NCBI GenBank assembly: GCA_027946555.1
Contig: JAPEVC010000028.1
Location: forward strand, 143,214 to 207,213
Length of the DNA stretch: 64,000 nt
Origin: Gnomoniopsis sp. IMI 355080
Lineage: Eukaryota; Ascomycota; Sordariomycetes; Diaporthales; Gnomoniaceae
Reading direction: 5' to 3'
In this document: positions 44,862 to 56,174 of the stretch, one piece after another
Layout of the letters: the number at the start of each line of letters is the position of its first letter
Position numbering within the stretch: the stretch's first letter is position 1
Notes under the pieces: generated by a model
Databases searched by the model: none
Seen by the model: the letters and a program-made list of their open reading frames with translations, nothing else
What the model was told of the DNA's origin: nothing
Position numbers and translations under genes: made by a program

Positions 44862-46778
44862 ATGCTATCAAGCATTCCAATCTTATCAAATTACACCATG
44901 AGCGACACGGACACTGTTTACCCTGGTCAGCTTCTAAACGGTGAGGCGCTATTCCGACTTTTGGAGCTACAGCCTGGGAAGCGAGATGATGCGATCGTGG
45001 TCCGCCTTCTTAACTTCAGTCTCGAAGGATCTCCTCCATACGAGGCTCTCTCGTATGCTTGGGGCCACAGTGCAGAGACCGAGAAAATCACAGTCACCCA
45101 GCCTGACGCCGCGGAGGTCGCTTATCTTGCCGTGAAGAAAAGCTGTGCCGCTGCGCTTCAGCGCCTGCGTTATCCTGAAAGGCCCCGGAAATTGTGGATT
45201 GACGCCATCTGTATCAACCAGTCCGACGTGCCCGAGCGGAACCAGCAGCTGGTCCTGATGCCGCGAATCTACAGCGGAGCCAGGCGCGTAGTCGTATATC
45301 TGGGCGAAAGCAGTGACTCCGACTGTAGCGACGCCGTCATGGAATGGCTACAAGACGTCAATGCGCCATCCGAGTCTGAGGGCCAATCAGCCAAGCCACC
45401 TCAAGATGTGATTGTGAGTTTCCTGAAACGACCATGGTTCACTCGTGTCTGGGTGATGCAAGAGGTTCGTTTAGCCACAGACGCAGTTGTTGTGTGCGGA
45501 GACAAGGAGGTCAGTTGGGAGGCCTTCAAGCAAATGCGGGATGCGGCCATCAACAGGGGCAGACGCGCTCTACCACTGCCTTACACGGTGCAGTCTCTGG
45601 TGTCCAAAGGTTTCGACAGGTATTCTTGGAAGGCCTCATATCCTACCCGGCTTTGGAACATGTTATGGAAAACGAGGAGCTTTGGTGCTACAGACCCTAG
45701 GGACAAGCTTTACGCTATTCTGCCTCTGCTGGAATGGGAATCTCAACAGTACCTCCAAAACAACCCGCCATCCGAAACAGGGGAAGGCCGACCTGAACTG
45801 TACGAATTTGCAATACCAAGAGCTGACTACAACTACTCTGCTGCGCAAGTCTTCACCAACCTCGCGCGGAACTTGGTTGAAGTCATGGGCCTCGAGGTCC
45901 TCTGCGGCATCGTCCACCCTAACAAGGTGCTTAACTTACCTTCTTGGGTCCCCGATTGGAGTGTTGAAGATGGGCGCATTTTCCACGGCCGGCGCCATAA
46001 TATGAATGGCTTTAGATTCATGTTCGAGCACAAAAGGGAACATGGAAAGGCTGCTCCGTGGCGATTCTCAGACTGTACAAACGTGGATGGAACAAGCAGT
46101 GTCCAACTTCACCTCCGCGCAGCGGTGGCCGGAACCATCGTCAAGCTGGGGGAATTGTGCAACGTCTATGAAGATAGGTTCCCGCTGGAGCAGTGGGAGG
46201 GGCTTTGCGACCCGATCCATCTTCAACCCATTCTCTTTCCAAGGGAGGACGGCAATGCCAACTTCAATCCTGATGCGCCTGATTTCCAGCTTCTATCGCC
46301 ATTCATCAGAGTTCTTTTCGGGCGACGTGTGGTCTATCTCCACGTCGCACTTGATGCAGTGGAAAGAGTTCGAGATTTCAACAATCCGGACTCAGAAGAC
46401 GACCCCGACGGCCAGAGTAAAGGGCTGCTAATGTCGGAATATCGAACCACTGAGGGCAAACGAAGTGGCACTGTCAGTAGTAAACGGGCACTGAGCCATA
46501 TATTCTACACGGAGACACCAAGTTACGAAACCCAGTCCGAAGACATATTCTATAATTGTCACGGCCGAAGGTTTTTCATTACAGACAAAGGGTTACTTGG
46601 GCTTGCGCCCGAGTCATCGAGGATCGGGGACCAGGTGATAGGGATACAAGGTTTGGAAGAACCCTTCGTTGCTAGACCGGGAGGAAGCGGGCCGGGTACG
46701 ATAGAGCTGGTAGGCTCATGCCAACCTAGAAAGCTCCTAGATTCACTCCCCGCTTATATGGAAGTTGTGATACAGTAG
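44862..46778 (+). CDS. HET-domain protein
   Basis: A single-exon gene of about 638 residues from the ATG at 44862; the ATG at 44898 (context ACACCATGAGC) is an equally good start. The HET domain lies near residues 50-190: PPYEALSYAWG, RPRKLWIDAICINQSD and RNQQLVLMPRIYSGARRVVVYLGE, followed by FTRVWVMQEVRLA. A conserved C-terminal segment includes RRFFITDKGLLGLAPES, common in HET proteins of the 6-OR/tol/het-6 group. Known members take part in heterokaryon incompatibility and trigger cell death when non-self is recognised. The partner cannot be told from sequence. It stands between the metabolite cluster and a decayed PKS, typical of accessory DNA. Confidence 0.93.
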   Translation: MLSSIPILSNYTMSDTDTVYPGQLLNGEALFRLLELQPGKRDDAIVVRLLNFSLEGSPPYEALSYAWGHSAETEKITVTQPDAAEVAYLAVKKSCAAALQRLRYPERPRKLWIDAICINQSDVPERNQQLVLMPRIYSGARRVVVYLGESSDSDCSDAVMEWLQDVNAPSESEGQSAKPPQDVIVSFLKRPWFTRVWVMQEVRLATDAVVVCGDKEVSWEAFKQMRDAAINRGRRALPLPYTVQSLVSKGFDRYSWKASYPTRLWNMLWKTRSFGATDPRDKLYAILPLLEWESQQYLQNNPPSETGEGRPELYEFAIPRADYNYSAAQVFTNLARNLVEVMGLEVLCGIVHPNKVLNLPSWVPDWSVEDGRIFHGRRHNMNGFRFMFEHKREHGKAAPWRFSDCTNVDGTSSVQLHLRAAVAGTIVKLGELCNVYEDRFPLEQWEGLCDPIHLQPILFPREDGNANFNPDAPDFQLLSPFIRVLFGRRVVYLHVALDAVERVRDFNNPDSEDDPDGQSKGLLMSEYRTTEGKRSGTVSSKRALSHIFYTETPSYETQSEDIFYNCHGRRFFITDKGLLGLAPESSRIGDQVIGIQGLEEPFVARPGGSGPGTIELVGSCQPRKLLDSLPAYMEVVIQ

Positions 46779-47049
46779 GTTTGTCTCTATAGAACATTGT
46801 GTAGAAGTTTTATCCCGCTACGACAGGATCTAGACTCTAAGATTACGGCCAGCAGGAAGAGGTCTGTAGTAGTTACGCCCTCTTTGGTATAACTCCCCTC
46901 CCCCCTATAGATTATTTCCCTGGTTGGAATATCGAGAGTTAGTATTGTATCTTTTTTAATAACGTTCACTATAGATTAAAGCAATTTGTTATTAAAGATC
47001 AGAGCGCGATATTCTGTCTTCGCTTTATAAGACTAAACTAACTTCTAAA

Positions 47050-50000
47050 CTAATCAATACCTGTTATAGCTGTAGCAAGTGTTTCCTTTAAACTATTATC
47101 TTTGCTTAGAAGGATTAGCAAAGGCATGTCCACGTTGAATGCTGTCCAGATTGCAGATTGAAACTCAGAGGCAATTGTGCTATCGACCCCGACCTTGGCA
47201 AGTGACTCGTCGGTCTCAATTTTATCAGACGCCACTAATATGAAAGAAGAGAAGCGCTTCCGCAATAGGTTTCATACGGCTGCGTATAGCTATAGTGTGT
47301 GCGCCTCGGCCAGGAGTGCCTTTGACGCCGTCGTGGGCATGTTGGTATACTAAGCAGCAGCATAAGTTAGAGTCGAGTTCCTCCCGCTGCCCCCGCTCCC
47401 CGCCATCGAGTAGATTTATGCTCTGTCCTTTGGCCTCTTCTTTGAGATGAAAGCGCGGCGCCAGCATGCAAAGGTGTCAAGAAAGCTGCTGGCTGCGTAG
47501 TAGTTGCTTTCGCTCGCCATGCCTACGCTGCCAGAGACGGACGACAAGAGTAGGCACAGGGGAAGAAACAAATGTTAGATATAGATTAGCACACCGGAAT
47601 CAGGGATTGTCGTTTTGGAAGGATATAACAACCTTGCCCACTCCAATTCCGTGGAGAAATAGCAGTAGACCTGAACAATTTCGGCCATGTCAAAGTTTAT
47701 TATTCTAGTTGGCGCTTTCATCTCACCGGCGCGGTACGGCTCCACAACCTCGCATGTCAGCCTGGAAAGAGAAGACACATTCGCCATCTTACAATCGCCA
47801 TACTCCAGACCCAGCTAGCAGTTATATCACAAATATAGAATGACGAATCTATTTCACACCTGGTGGTAATGCTGGTCCGTGGCGGCGGTTGAAAATAGCA
47901 TTCCATATAGTATAGTGCCAGGGGTGAAGCGACTAAGATAGATGAGACCGTCGTGTTGCACATATTCGCTGTCTCCTCTATCCAGCATGCTTGCGGATTC
48001 CGCTAACAACTTTATGATGTTCTGGTGCGACGAGGATAAATCCCACTGTGTCGGGGCGCCGATATCCATTATCAGAAAGCGCAGGGCCAGCTGTTCCAAC
48101 ATGAGCGTCCGAGAAAGACCGTGACATAGTGCGAGCTCAGGCCGCGGCTTGGTCCCCAATATATTTGCGCCCGTGAGCTATAGAAGAGTCCTGACACGAC
48201 CGGTGATGCTGTGGAGGAGATCCATGTCAGCCTGGCTGATGGAGTCAAGGAATGGGTCGGCTATCTCGAGTAGGGAAATGCAGACTATATCTTGTTTGAG
48301 CGCTTTCTGAGCAAACTCTTGGAGCGGCAATTTTTCAACGGTGGATGGACTAAGCTGACGTTGTACTTGGGCTGTGATGGGAGTCTCTTTGAGTCTGTCC
48401 ACGCACGTTGTGATAGTCTGATTATATGTATTCAAGGAAATAGATAGATACGCAGGTATATAAAGACTCCTTCTTTACCAGAATAACGACTCGCTCCTTT
48501 TCGAATACGCAGATGCCTTTGCCTTGCACCTGACAGACGCACACTAAATATGAAGCCGTTCCTCATCTCGGCGCAAGTGAAGCCCGATGTTCCCAAAAAT
48601 GGTTATAATCCCATCATGGGTATCGCTAGTAACAATGATACCTCCCTCTGCAACCAATGCCCGAACCTCAGCAGCGTAATTTTCCCAATACTCGCGCGCT
48701 TTGTTGCGCCTGGCGAGACCATCATATCAAATGCCTCGTCACGGTCTTGCACACCTCGCAAGACATGCCCATCTCGCTCTGCCTACGCCTCCGCCACGGC
48801 CCCGCCATCACCACGAGGGCCCAGATCGAGCATATGCCACAAGGGATAGCGCTGGAAACCAGTTTCGTAATCCAGCACCGCCATCCACTTCATAATTTTG
48901 CACAAGCAGTCTTCACTTGGACACACCAGTCTTGCACACGCGCGCTTGGATGTTGCAGGATTCGGACGATACAGCTTCCATATCGACTTGCGGAGGGTTG
49001 GAACCGTGGCTGCGGTGACGGGGGCCACTGTTGTGGCGGCTAAAAGGGCGGGTGGCGTGTTTTGATGCTGGCACGAGGCTCTGTCCATTTAAGACCTTGA
49101 GAATAGTCCCATGGATACGGAGGAAGATCCGCTAGGTCTGGCGCGCGCTGTAACCACGTACTGGTCATCTCATGCCTCCATGAAGCGGGATTTGTTATAC
49201 CTATGATATGCCACTAAGATAGCCTGGCTCGCATTCAGCAATCCGGCTGAATAGGCTGCGGCATTCTCCCCAGACAGACGAGGCACCGACAATCACTGCA
49301 AGCCGGATGCTCCAGCTGGTGAGCATAGGCACCAGAGCGACTTGGAGGGCCGTGCTGACCGACTGACTTCGATTCATGTGTGCAAGGTCGCGTCTGTAAC
49401 CAACGCAGCTTGCTCATCTTGGCTCATTGGGCGCCTTAGCCGCTTACAACGAAGGCGAAGGGCAGCAGATTTGAGCGGTGATATCTCTCTGAGCCCTCTG
49501 TATTCACTTCACTGTTGAGGCGCGTTACCTCCGGCTAGCTTTAGCCAAGGCCTTGATGTTGACAAGAAGCAAGTGTCTGAAGTTTATATGCGATTTCCGT
49601 TGCGTGAGGATGTAGGCTATATCTTGAAGCTTACATTCGAGTTGATGTGCAACTTTCGTCTGGTACTCGAAATTTGCGATGGCCTTGGTGACTTGCTTGA
49701 TGCGATCAGCTAGAGCCTGACTGGTTCCCACGGAAACCGGGAGCAGAAAGGAATGGTCGTGTTGACTCACTGAGCATACCTTTGCGCTTGAGTCTTGGGA
49801 GTTTCCTCAACCATGTCCACCGAGTGGTTCCCGTAGCTGCTCGCTGGCTCCAAGCACCACTATAGCCAAGTGAGTTGATACTGAACTTTCGAAGCGCCCG
49901 AGGCCAATCGACGAGGTCTTGGACGACGCTCAAGTTGTGTGCGTTGAAAGCGCACTTGGGACTGAGAGTTTGGATGCCGTATGTGGGTGGGATCTTGCCA

Positions 50001-51240
50001 TAGTCCAAGACAAGTGCTGCTTTAATGATGGCGGTGAGCCCACTGGCTGCCTCGCTGTGGTCGAAGTCTGGTCTATTAGCCACTAAATACAGCGAACTCT
50101 TGGTTCCCTTAGGTCTTAGTCGTGTATGAAAGCGCTGTCCGATAGCCTCGATATTGATCGGACCCCCAACAGGTATTCCGGTCTCGTAACATTCGAGATA
50201 GTCTATATCCAGCACATCGAGGTTAGCCGAGGCGTATACTCTCGTAATTATAGGTGCCTGGTGCTTCGCGTTAGGCTGGGCAACTCCAGATATTCTGCTA
50301 TTGCTGCGAGATAGCGATAATTAGTATACATAATCCTGCGAATCAGTTTGATCTATTATCGTTTCTTTCCGCCCCTGGCCTGAGCCATTAGTACAAACAA
50401 TTAATGAATATTGACGCGTTTATTGCGGTTGCCGTGAATAATAGCCCACAATATATTGCCATCCTATACAGCAGCAGATAGATGTTTGATATAGATAGCG
50501 TTGACCCCCTCCCCTCGCGTGTATCCGTCGGCAGCGGCGTTGAATGTGTGGCAAGTCGCCGTGGGCGATAGGAACCTTGCTCTCGCTGGTCCCAGGATTT
50601 GCTCTGGAGACATGATCAGATTCGCGCCAGCAAAGATGGCCCCGTCGCACTCGCCGTTCGTCAGCGCTTGAACAGCATTGTGCAGATAGTAGAGCGACGA
50701 CGAACAGGCTGTATCGAGGACCTGGCTGGGCCCCTGAAGGTCAAAGACATAGTTGATGCAGTTTGCTAGCAGACTAGTTCCCACTGCAGATGGCTGTATA
50801 GCGCCTGATCACGTCTGGGTCGCGTAGCTGCATTATAACATAGTACATAATATGTTGCCGATGTAGACGCCGTGTTGCTACCCGCTATATCATAGAGTGT
50901 GGCGCCGGGGTGCTCGAAGCATTCGAATACTACCTTATCAAGGAGCTTGCGCTGCTGTGGGTCCACGCCAGCCGCTCCGAGGTTATAAACGCCGCCTAGC
51001 CCACCAAAGAATCCGCATCAAATAGGCGGACATCTTCTTGGAGGAAGCATCCGCCAGGCACATCCATAGTGCTGGCGCGGCGGCCATCCGGATGGTACCA
51101 GCCTGTAAGATTGAATCGCGAAGACAGAACAGGGCCGCTGTGAGAGCATTTGTTGATGAATGTCTCCCAGAGCTTGGTCGGGGAATCGGCGCCCCCTAGC
51201 AGACGGTAAGCTAATAATTTATTAACGCTATCTCTGCAGT
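47050..51240 (-). pseudogene. Decayed highly reducing PKS (second PKS)
   Basis: Fragments in the order of an HR-PKS run along the minus strand in several frames. KS N-terminus at 51240-51000 (RLLGGADSP, FNLTGWYHPDG, GGCFLQED); KS core at 50966-50464 (DPQQRKLL, VLDTACSSSLYYLHNAVQ, RGEGVNAIYIK); KS end at 50215-49750, where the usual HGTGTPVGDPIE reads YETGIPVGGPIN; KS-AT linker at 49770-49525; a weak methyltransferase remnant near 49090-48780; pre-ER and ER linker at 48435-47854 (KPRPELALCHGLSRTLMLEQ, GDSEYVQHDGLIYLSRF); ER end at 47787-47575 (VEPYRAGEMKAPTR, FDMAEIVQVYCYF); ACP at 47265-47050 (LAKVGVDSTIASEFQ). Most of AT, DH and KR is missing: only 4.2 kb remains of about 7.5 kb. Stops and frameshifts separate the parts. 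It is not a copy of the intact PKS, whose motifs differ. Confidence 0.88.
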
Positions 51241-52971
51241 CAAGAGAAATGGATATAGCCTTAAGGACATTGTATTGCTTTACACATGCCTCCTATACAT
51301 GCAGGAGCATATTCGGTGTTTGAGAATACAGGCTTAACTTCATTGGCACTCATTGTTGTATTGGATCATGTCACATGTGGACTCGTCGTGGATGTCTTCA
51401 TGCGGTAGTTCTATACTATCTACCTAGGCAGGTGCTTGGGAATTTCTGAATGATAATATCAGAGAAAGAACCTACTATCAGGTAAGTGAAAGTGTGGGTG
51501 CCGAATTATTAGTCACGTTTTTCTGCACTATAAGATAGTATTTTATGGATTTCGATGAAAAGACACCGGCTCTATGGCTGATGTCTTCTATACTCTCAAC
51601 ACGATCGCCAAGGGCAATGCTGGTCCTTCGACAAGGCATGTTCAGCTCAAAAAGCACTTATTTAGGTACCTCAAGACCAATCCAAATTGATCGGTATATG
51701 TTCTGTTAAACTGCTAGATATAGTCATGTTGTCTATTGCTGAGTCTGGGTTCTGTAACTCGAACCCTGCGGGACAGGCATTGCTATAGCTGTGGCATTTC
51801 CTATGGACTGGACGTTCCAAAGCTCCCAGTCTTCTATACTGATTCGGCCAATGCACGATTTGCAGTTCTTAGCAAGGAAAATTCACCAAGAAAGTCTCTG
51901 CCAGAACCCACTGTATAAACATCTGCTTCAAGTATATCATTGACCTCAGGAGCGACTTCAAATGGGTCACCTTGATGTCAGTTAACTAGGTCCTAACGCT
52001 ATGACTGCCGATTGACTAACCAAGGGCCTCAACGGGATCAAGTACAAGCGCTTTTTGGAGCTTCTTGGCTAGATCAGCACGTCTGTTTACGCCATGAAGG
52101 GCTGAATCAGTATGTCGCAGAAACTTCGGCTCTACTGGGCATGTTCACGGGAGAAAGCTGAGAGAAGGGAGTGTAGTAGGTACTAAGGTACTCGGACATT
52201 GGGGCGCCAAGCCCACCAGGGTGGTCGGCCGCTCCACCAGGGAGGTCGCGGCAGCGCATGCCGCCGAGTTCCCCAGTATTGGTCTCATTTAGAAAGTCTT
52301 CTTTCGTGACGCATGCCACGGAGGCCCTGACCTCACTGATGAAACGGCCATTGCGGTCCTGTTTACTGGCATGGCCGCAGGTCGTTTACCACGGTCTAGG
52401 GCTGTGCCGCCAACCCAATTGGGCAGTGTTGCGGGATAAAGTTCATATTCCATCGGTCTAACGACCCAACGACCAATAAATACAGTCGCGCCACGCAGGC
52501 GGTCTTGAATAACGGCCAAACATCACCTACCTAGGTATTTATGGTCGGATCGTGCTAGGGCGTCAACACCTGTCCAGGCCTTCAGTATTGGATTGGCTAG
52601 TACTCTAGGCCGCTTGTTAGGTATTTCCATTCCCAACGACGAAGTATAGCGGTGAATGCGACCTCTCTAGATCGGGGACCCAACTGACTTTCTTGTCTAT
52701 TTTTATGTTCAGAGACGAGGATTACGCTTTCCTACAGTTCTTAAAAGACTATAAGATATCTATGAGAATCTTGCTCTCGATAGGAACCCTCAAATAGTTC
52801 CAGCATCCACCATTGCCTTCTCATCGTTCCAAAAGTATTACTCTTCTACAAGTTTAAAGTGTATCCTCACACATACGAGCTCCATATCTAAATCAACCTA
52901 GAATTCCGCTTAGAGCTACTTTATATCTATTTCCATTTACTTCGCCTGAGCATACCTGCAATAACGCCACC
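51241..52971. other. Long intergenic stretch, no supported gene
   Basis: About 1.7 kb. ORFs near 52107-52519 on both strands show no domain. Palindromes of the CTACCTAGG type lie at 51419-51428 and 52526-52538. Confidence 0.5.
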
Positions 52972-53283
52972 ATGCCCTCTAGCACCAAACGCAGCAGCAG
53001 CTCCGGAAGCAAAAGCTCCAAGACTTCGCAGAGCTCCAAGTATTCGAATTCTTCCAAGGTATCACGCAGTACCAATTCCAGTGCACCTGCTCAGGTTGGT
53101 TGGGATTGCGGGCGTTGCCTGTATTATAATCGACCCACGTATAAGAACTTCACGGATCCTTTCGACAATCCACCTCCCATCTGCTGTTGCAGACATCAGT
53201 ACTGCGGAGGCAGCAGCATTGTGGCACGTTTTCCCAACGGCAGGGAGGTGCCTTGCGAATGCTCGGTGGAATGGAATCCCTAG
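52972..53283 (+). CDS. Small Ser-rich, Cys-rich protein of unknown function
   Basis: A 103-residue ORF with an ATG in good context (CACCATGCC). The first 42 residues are almost all Ser, Lys, Thr and Asn and look disordered. Residues about 48-100 are Cys-rich: WDCGRCLYYNRP, then PPICCCRHQYCGG, then PCECSVEW. The CxxC, CCC, C and CxC groups could bind zinc. The N-terminus is not a signal peptide, so it should be intracellular. I do not recognise the family, although short fungal proteins with a WxCxxC...C.C pattern are common. The clear split into a low-complexity head and a Cys-rich tail supports a real gene. Confidence 0.6.
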   Translation: MPSSTKRSSSSGSKSSKTSQSSKYSNSSKVSRSTNSSAPAQVGWDCGRCLYYNRPTYKNFTDPFDNPPPICCCRHQYCGGSSIVARFPNGREVPCECSVEWNP

Positions 53284-54069
53284 TGAACGAGATGTTGCAG
53301 GAAGTCTCTTCGGGTGACAACAGAGCTCTAAGGGGGTATGTAAGGAGACTTTGTCACGGTCTTTTTTGAAGGTCTAGTGCTAGAAAAGTGCTCAGCTATG
53401 GTTGTTTTTTGTTTCTATCTCTGTTTTCTTTGAATGAGGTGTCGTCGTGCAAGCTACTTGCAGGTAGCTGGGCTATAGGCTTTAGGCTAGGCTGGTCCAT
53501 GTCTTAACAGCATTAAATGAAATGGAGTGCCCACTCGTACCAGTATTGCACTGATCGGTCTGATCCTGGCAAGTGGTGTGATACAAACAAGTCTGAAATC
53601 TATATTTTGCTCTTACCATGTCACTCGAAACCTATTAAAACCCTCTCTTTTAGGTGCATAATTACGATCCTAATTCTCTTCAAAGCGATAAATCTACTTG
53701 AGGAGGAAATGGCGGGAGATTTCTCGAGGTATTTGTGCGAAGAGGTAACAATAAAGTACCGAAGCCTACTCACGAATGTTGCCGGTAATCAGACTCCTTG
53801 GACGCTGAGCAGGTGAAGTCTTTATCAAGGCACAAGTAATATTTATCCGCATCCCCTCGCCTTCCTCATACCTAGTACCACTGTAACAATAAGCATACAT
53901 CAGCTAGAGACCATTGAGCTATCTTGAAGAGACCCCAAGCTTCCCCGTACTCCAGCTATAACATCCGCGATAGGCTTCTAAGTCAGCAAAGTTAATGAGC
54001 TTTCCGTAGCGGGGGTATATACTACGTACAAGAGGGAATCAGACTTGTATGAGTATACAGAGGCGGTTC
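53284..54069. other. Intergenic, no supported gene
   Basis: About 790 bases between the Cys-rich and the short coiled-coil protein. An ORF at 53517-53816 shows no motif. Confidence 0.5.
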
Positions 54070-54345
54070 CTATGTGGGCTTTGAGCCTCTGTCTGCAGCT
54101 GGAGGTCCATCACCGCGATTGCTATGAATATTGTTCTTATCCTCTGGGGCGTTCTGGCCTTGCAATGCCGCCTCTTTAGCTGCCCGGAGCTTCTGAAGTT
54201 GCTCCTTTTGTTCTTTCCATTCCGTTACCCATTTCTTCATGAAGTCGTGATCACCTCCGGCATTGAGTTGTCCTTCGGCGTGGGCTATCTTGGCTGCCAG
54301 TTCTTGCTCAGAGTATGGTATGTTGGCGGTGTTCTCAAGCGGCAT
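54070..54345 (-). CDS. Short charged, coiled-coil-like protein
   Basis: A 91-residue ORF with an ATG at 54345 (MPLENTANIPYSEQELAAKIAHAEGQL). The centre (DFMKKWVTEWKEQKEQLQKLRAAKEAAL) is strongly helical and charged, and probably forms a coiled coil; the C-terminal third is polar and looks disordered. There is no signal peptide or membrane segment. I do not recognise the family. Clear protein-like composition and a good start favour a real gene, but there is no homology evidence. Confidence 0.5.
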   Translation of the reverse strand: MPLENTANIPYSEQELAAKIAHAEGQLNAGGDHDFMKKWVTEWKEQKEQLQKLRAAKEAALQGQNAPEDKNNIHSNRGDGPPAADRGSKPT

Positions 54346-55210
54346 GCTGCCGGTTTTAAATTTATAAAGTGGAATGCAAACGGCGGGAACTCTCGGCTTG
54401 TAAGGGTTTCGGAAAGATGATACAGAAGATAATGGTGAGTAGCGGGAATCGTGAAAATCGACTTTGTATGTACGACTTTGGGATTGGAGAAAAACGAAAG
54501 TGGAGGTTGGGACCGTTGGTACCTGGAGCTTAAATCGTCTCGGAGCAGTTGTTGGTACGTGAATTATAATAGCGGAGATAAGCCAGCGGCTACCGGTTAA
54601 ACGTCGGGAACTCTCATGACTAATTTTAAAGCGGCGCAGATAATAGGATATTGAATAAAATACTACCGTATGAACAGCTGCATCGCACGTAGGGCCTGAA
54701 AGCCCGGTGATCCTTGAGATTGATCAAATGTGATGGAAGCACCTGTGGTTCTTTTCCAACCCCTGTACGAATGGAAAAGTAGGGCGAATTCCGGCCCCCT
54801 TAACTTTCAAACGGCGTAATGTTACTTAGGATATCAGCAGGTCTTCTACTGGGTCTTAAGAAGATGCTTGCTTAGCGAAAGAATGTCTTCTCTATTAACA
54901 CAACATTGTCATACTCTAAGAATAAAAGTAATAGAAGAGCTGTAACTCTGATGAAAGTGGTAAAGGTTGATCTTGCGTTCTTGATTTTTTTTTTCAGTCC
55001 CAGAATGAGCACATCTGTGTTAAATAGCGCTAAGCAGGATGAAAATGTATTTCTATATCGGTATTTTAACGTCTCCGACGTTTCTTATGCTAATGGCATG
55101 CTACCTAGGTTAATGCCAGCAATATTTATAGTTGCGAGACTTGTGCAGTTGCAGGTGGTGGTGGAACTTTGAAAATGGATGTTACAGCTCTCTAGCGCTG
55201 CTATATTAAG

Positions 55211-55229
55211 TACCTAAATACCTAGGCAT
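55211..55229. repeat. Dispersed TACCTAGG-type palindrome
   Basis: TACCTAAATACCTAGGCAT; a double unit like the one at 2926-2949. Confidence 0.55.
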
Positions 55230-55558
55230 TGCTTGTTCCTGGACGGCTTTCGTTAGAGATCTCGATTGGACCCTATATACTGATCAAACTTGCAATTCTT
55301 CGACGAAGAATTTTCTCGAAGAGATAGAATGGCTGCAATTGAAAACCAGTATATACATGTGTCAAAACACACTTGAACCCGTGTGTCTCTAGACTCTCTA
55401 TCTAGAGGATTGCGAGGTCCAAAATGTCCCAATGTCAGCGTCGACCGTTTGGACAGCGTTAGTGAATGATTAGACTGACCGCCCTGGGCCCACTGACCAT
55501 CTAGTAGCTTGAATATCGTATTAGGGACTTTAATAGCGGATGATGGAGATGTCGGCAA

Positions 55559-55575
55559 TACCTACCTAGGTAGAT
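55559..55575. repeat. Dispersed CTACCTAGGTAG palindrome
   Basis: Contains the perfect 12-base palindrome CTACCTAGGTAG, the most complete copy of the family in this part of the window. Confidence 0.65.
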
Positions 55576-56174
55576 AAGAGGATTGAAGTGAGATCTGGAC
55601 AATTCTCTTTGCAATGCCCTAGGCTTATGTATTGCGGGAACGAGGAATTCGAGGTAGTGTATAATCGAAGGCGTGAAGACTCTCTAGCTCTCTCTTCATC
55701 CAGGTCCACAGGTGCATATAAATCCCCTGCTTGCCCCACTAGCCTGCGCAGGCGAGTACCTTTTGGCCCCAGAAATTCCACTTACACCTTCGCGCCACCT
55801 CACGCGCATGCATTTTTACATGCAGGTATGCATGTATGCTTTCAGCCTATGAATATGGGTCCAGGCGCCGGACTTCAATCAAACAATGACTGATTGCCAA
55901 GCTCCGCTCGGGCTGACAAGTGAGGTCTCCAATTGGCTGAGCAGTAGCTAGTGTGGCCAGGCCCGATGCATTTATAAGCTTTGACGGGTATCTGAACTGG
56001 ACCAGGCTGTTGGATTTGAAGTCTTCTCTTTCTCCTCAGCAACATCCTTATCATCCATGATCAACGCACTATATTCGTCTCGTTTCTCAGCTTACCTTCT
56101 GCTTAAGCCCTTTACAGTCTGAACTGCTTCCTAATTTTGAGATAATCGATCCTTATTTCTGCGAAAGTCTTTTC

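Larger units (their letters stand above)
54346..56174. other. Intergenic, palindrome-rich, no supported gene
   Basis: About 1.8 kb. Palindromes of the CCTAGG family are concentrated here (55101-55110, 55211-55229 and 55559-55575). Short ORFs on both strands lack motifs. Confidence 0.5.

Noticed and set aside
47050..51240. Second functional PKS
   Set aside because: Frames change repeatedly, the KS His motif is lost and AT, DH and KR are missing.
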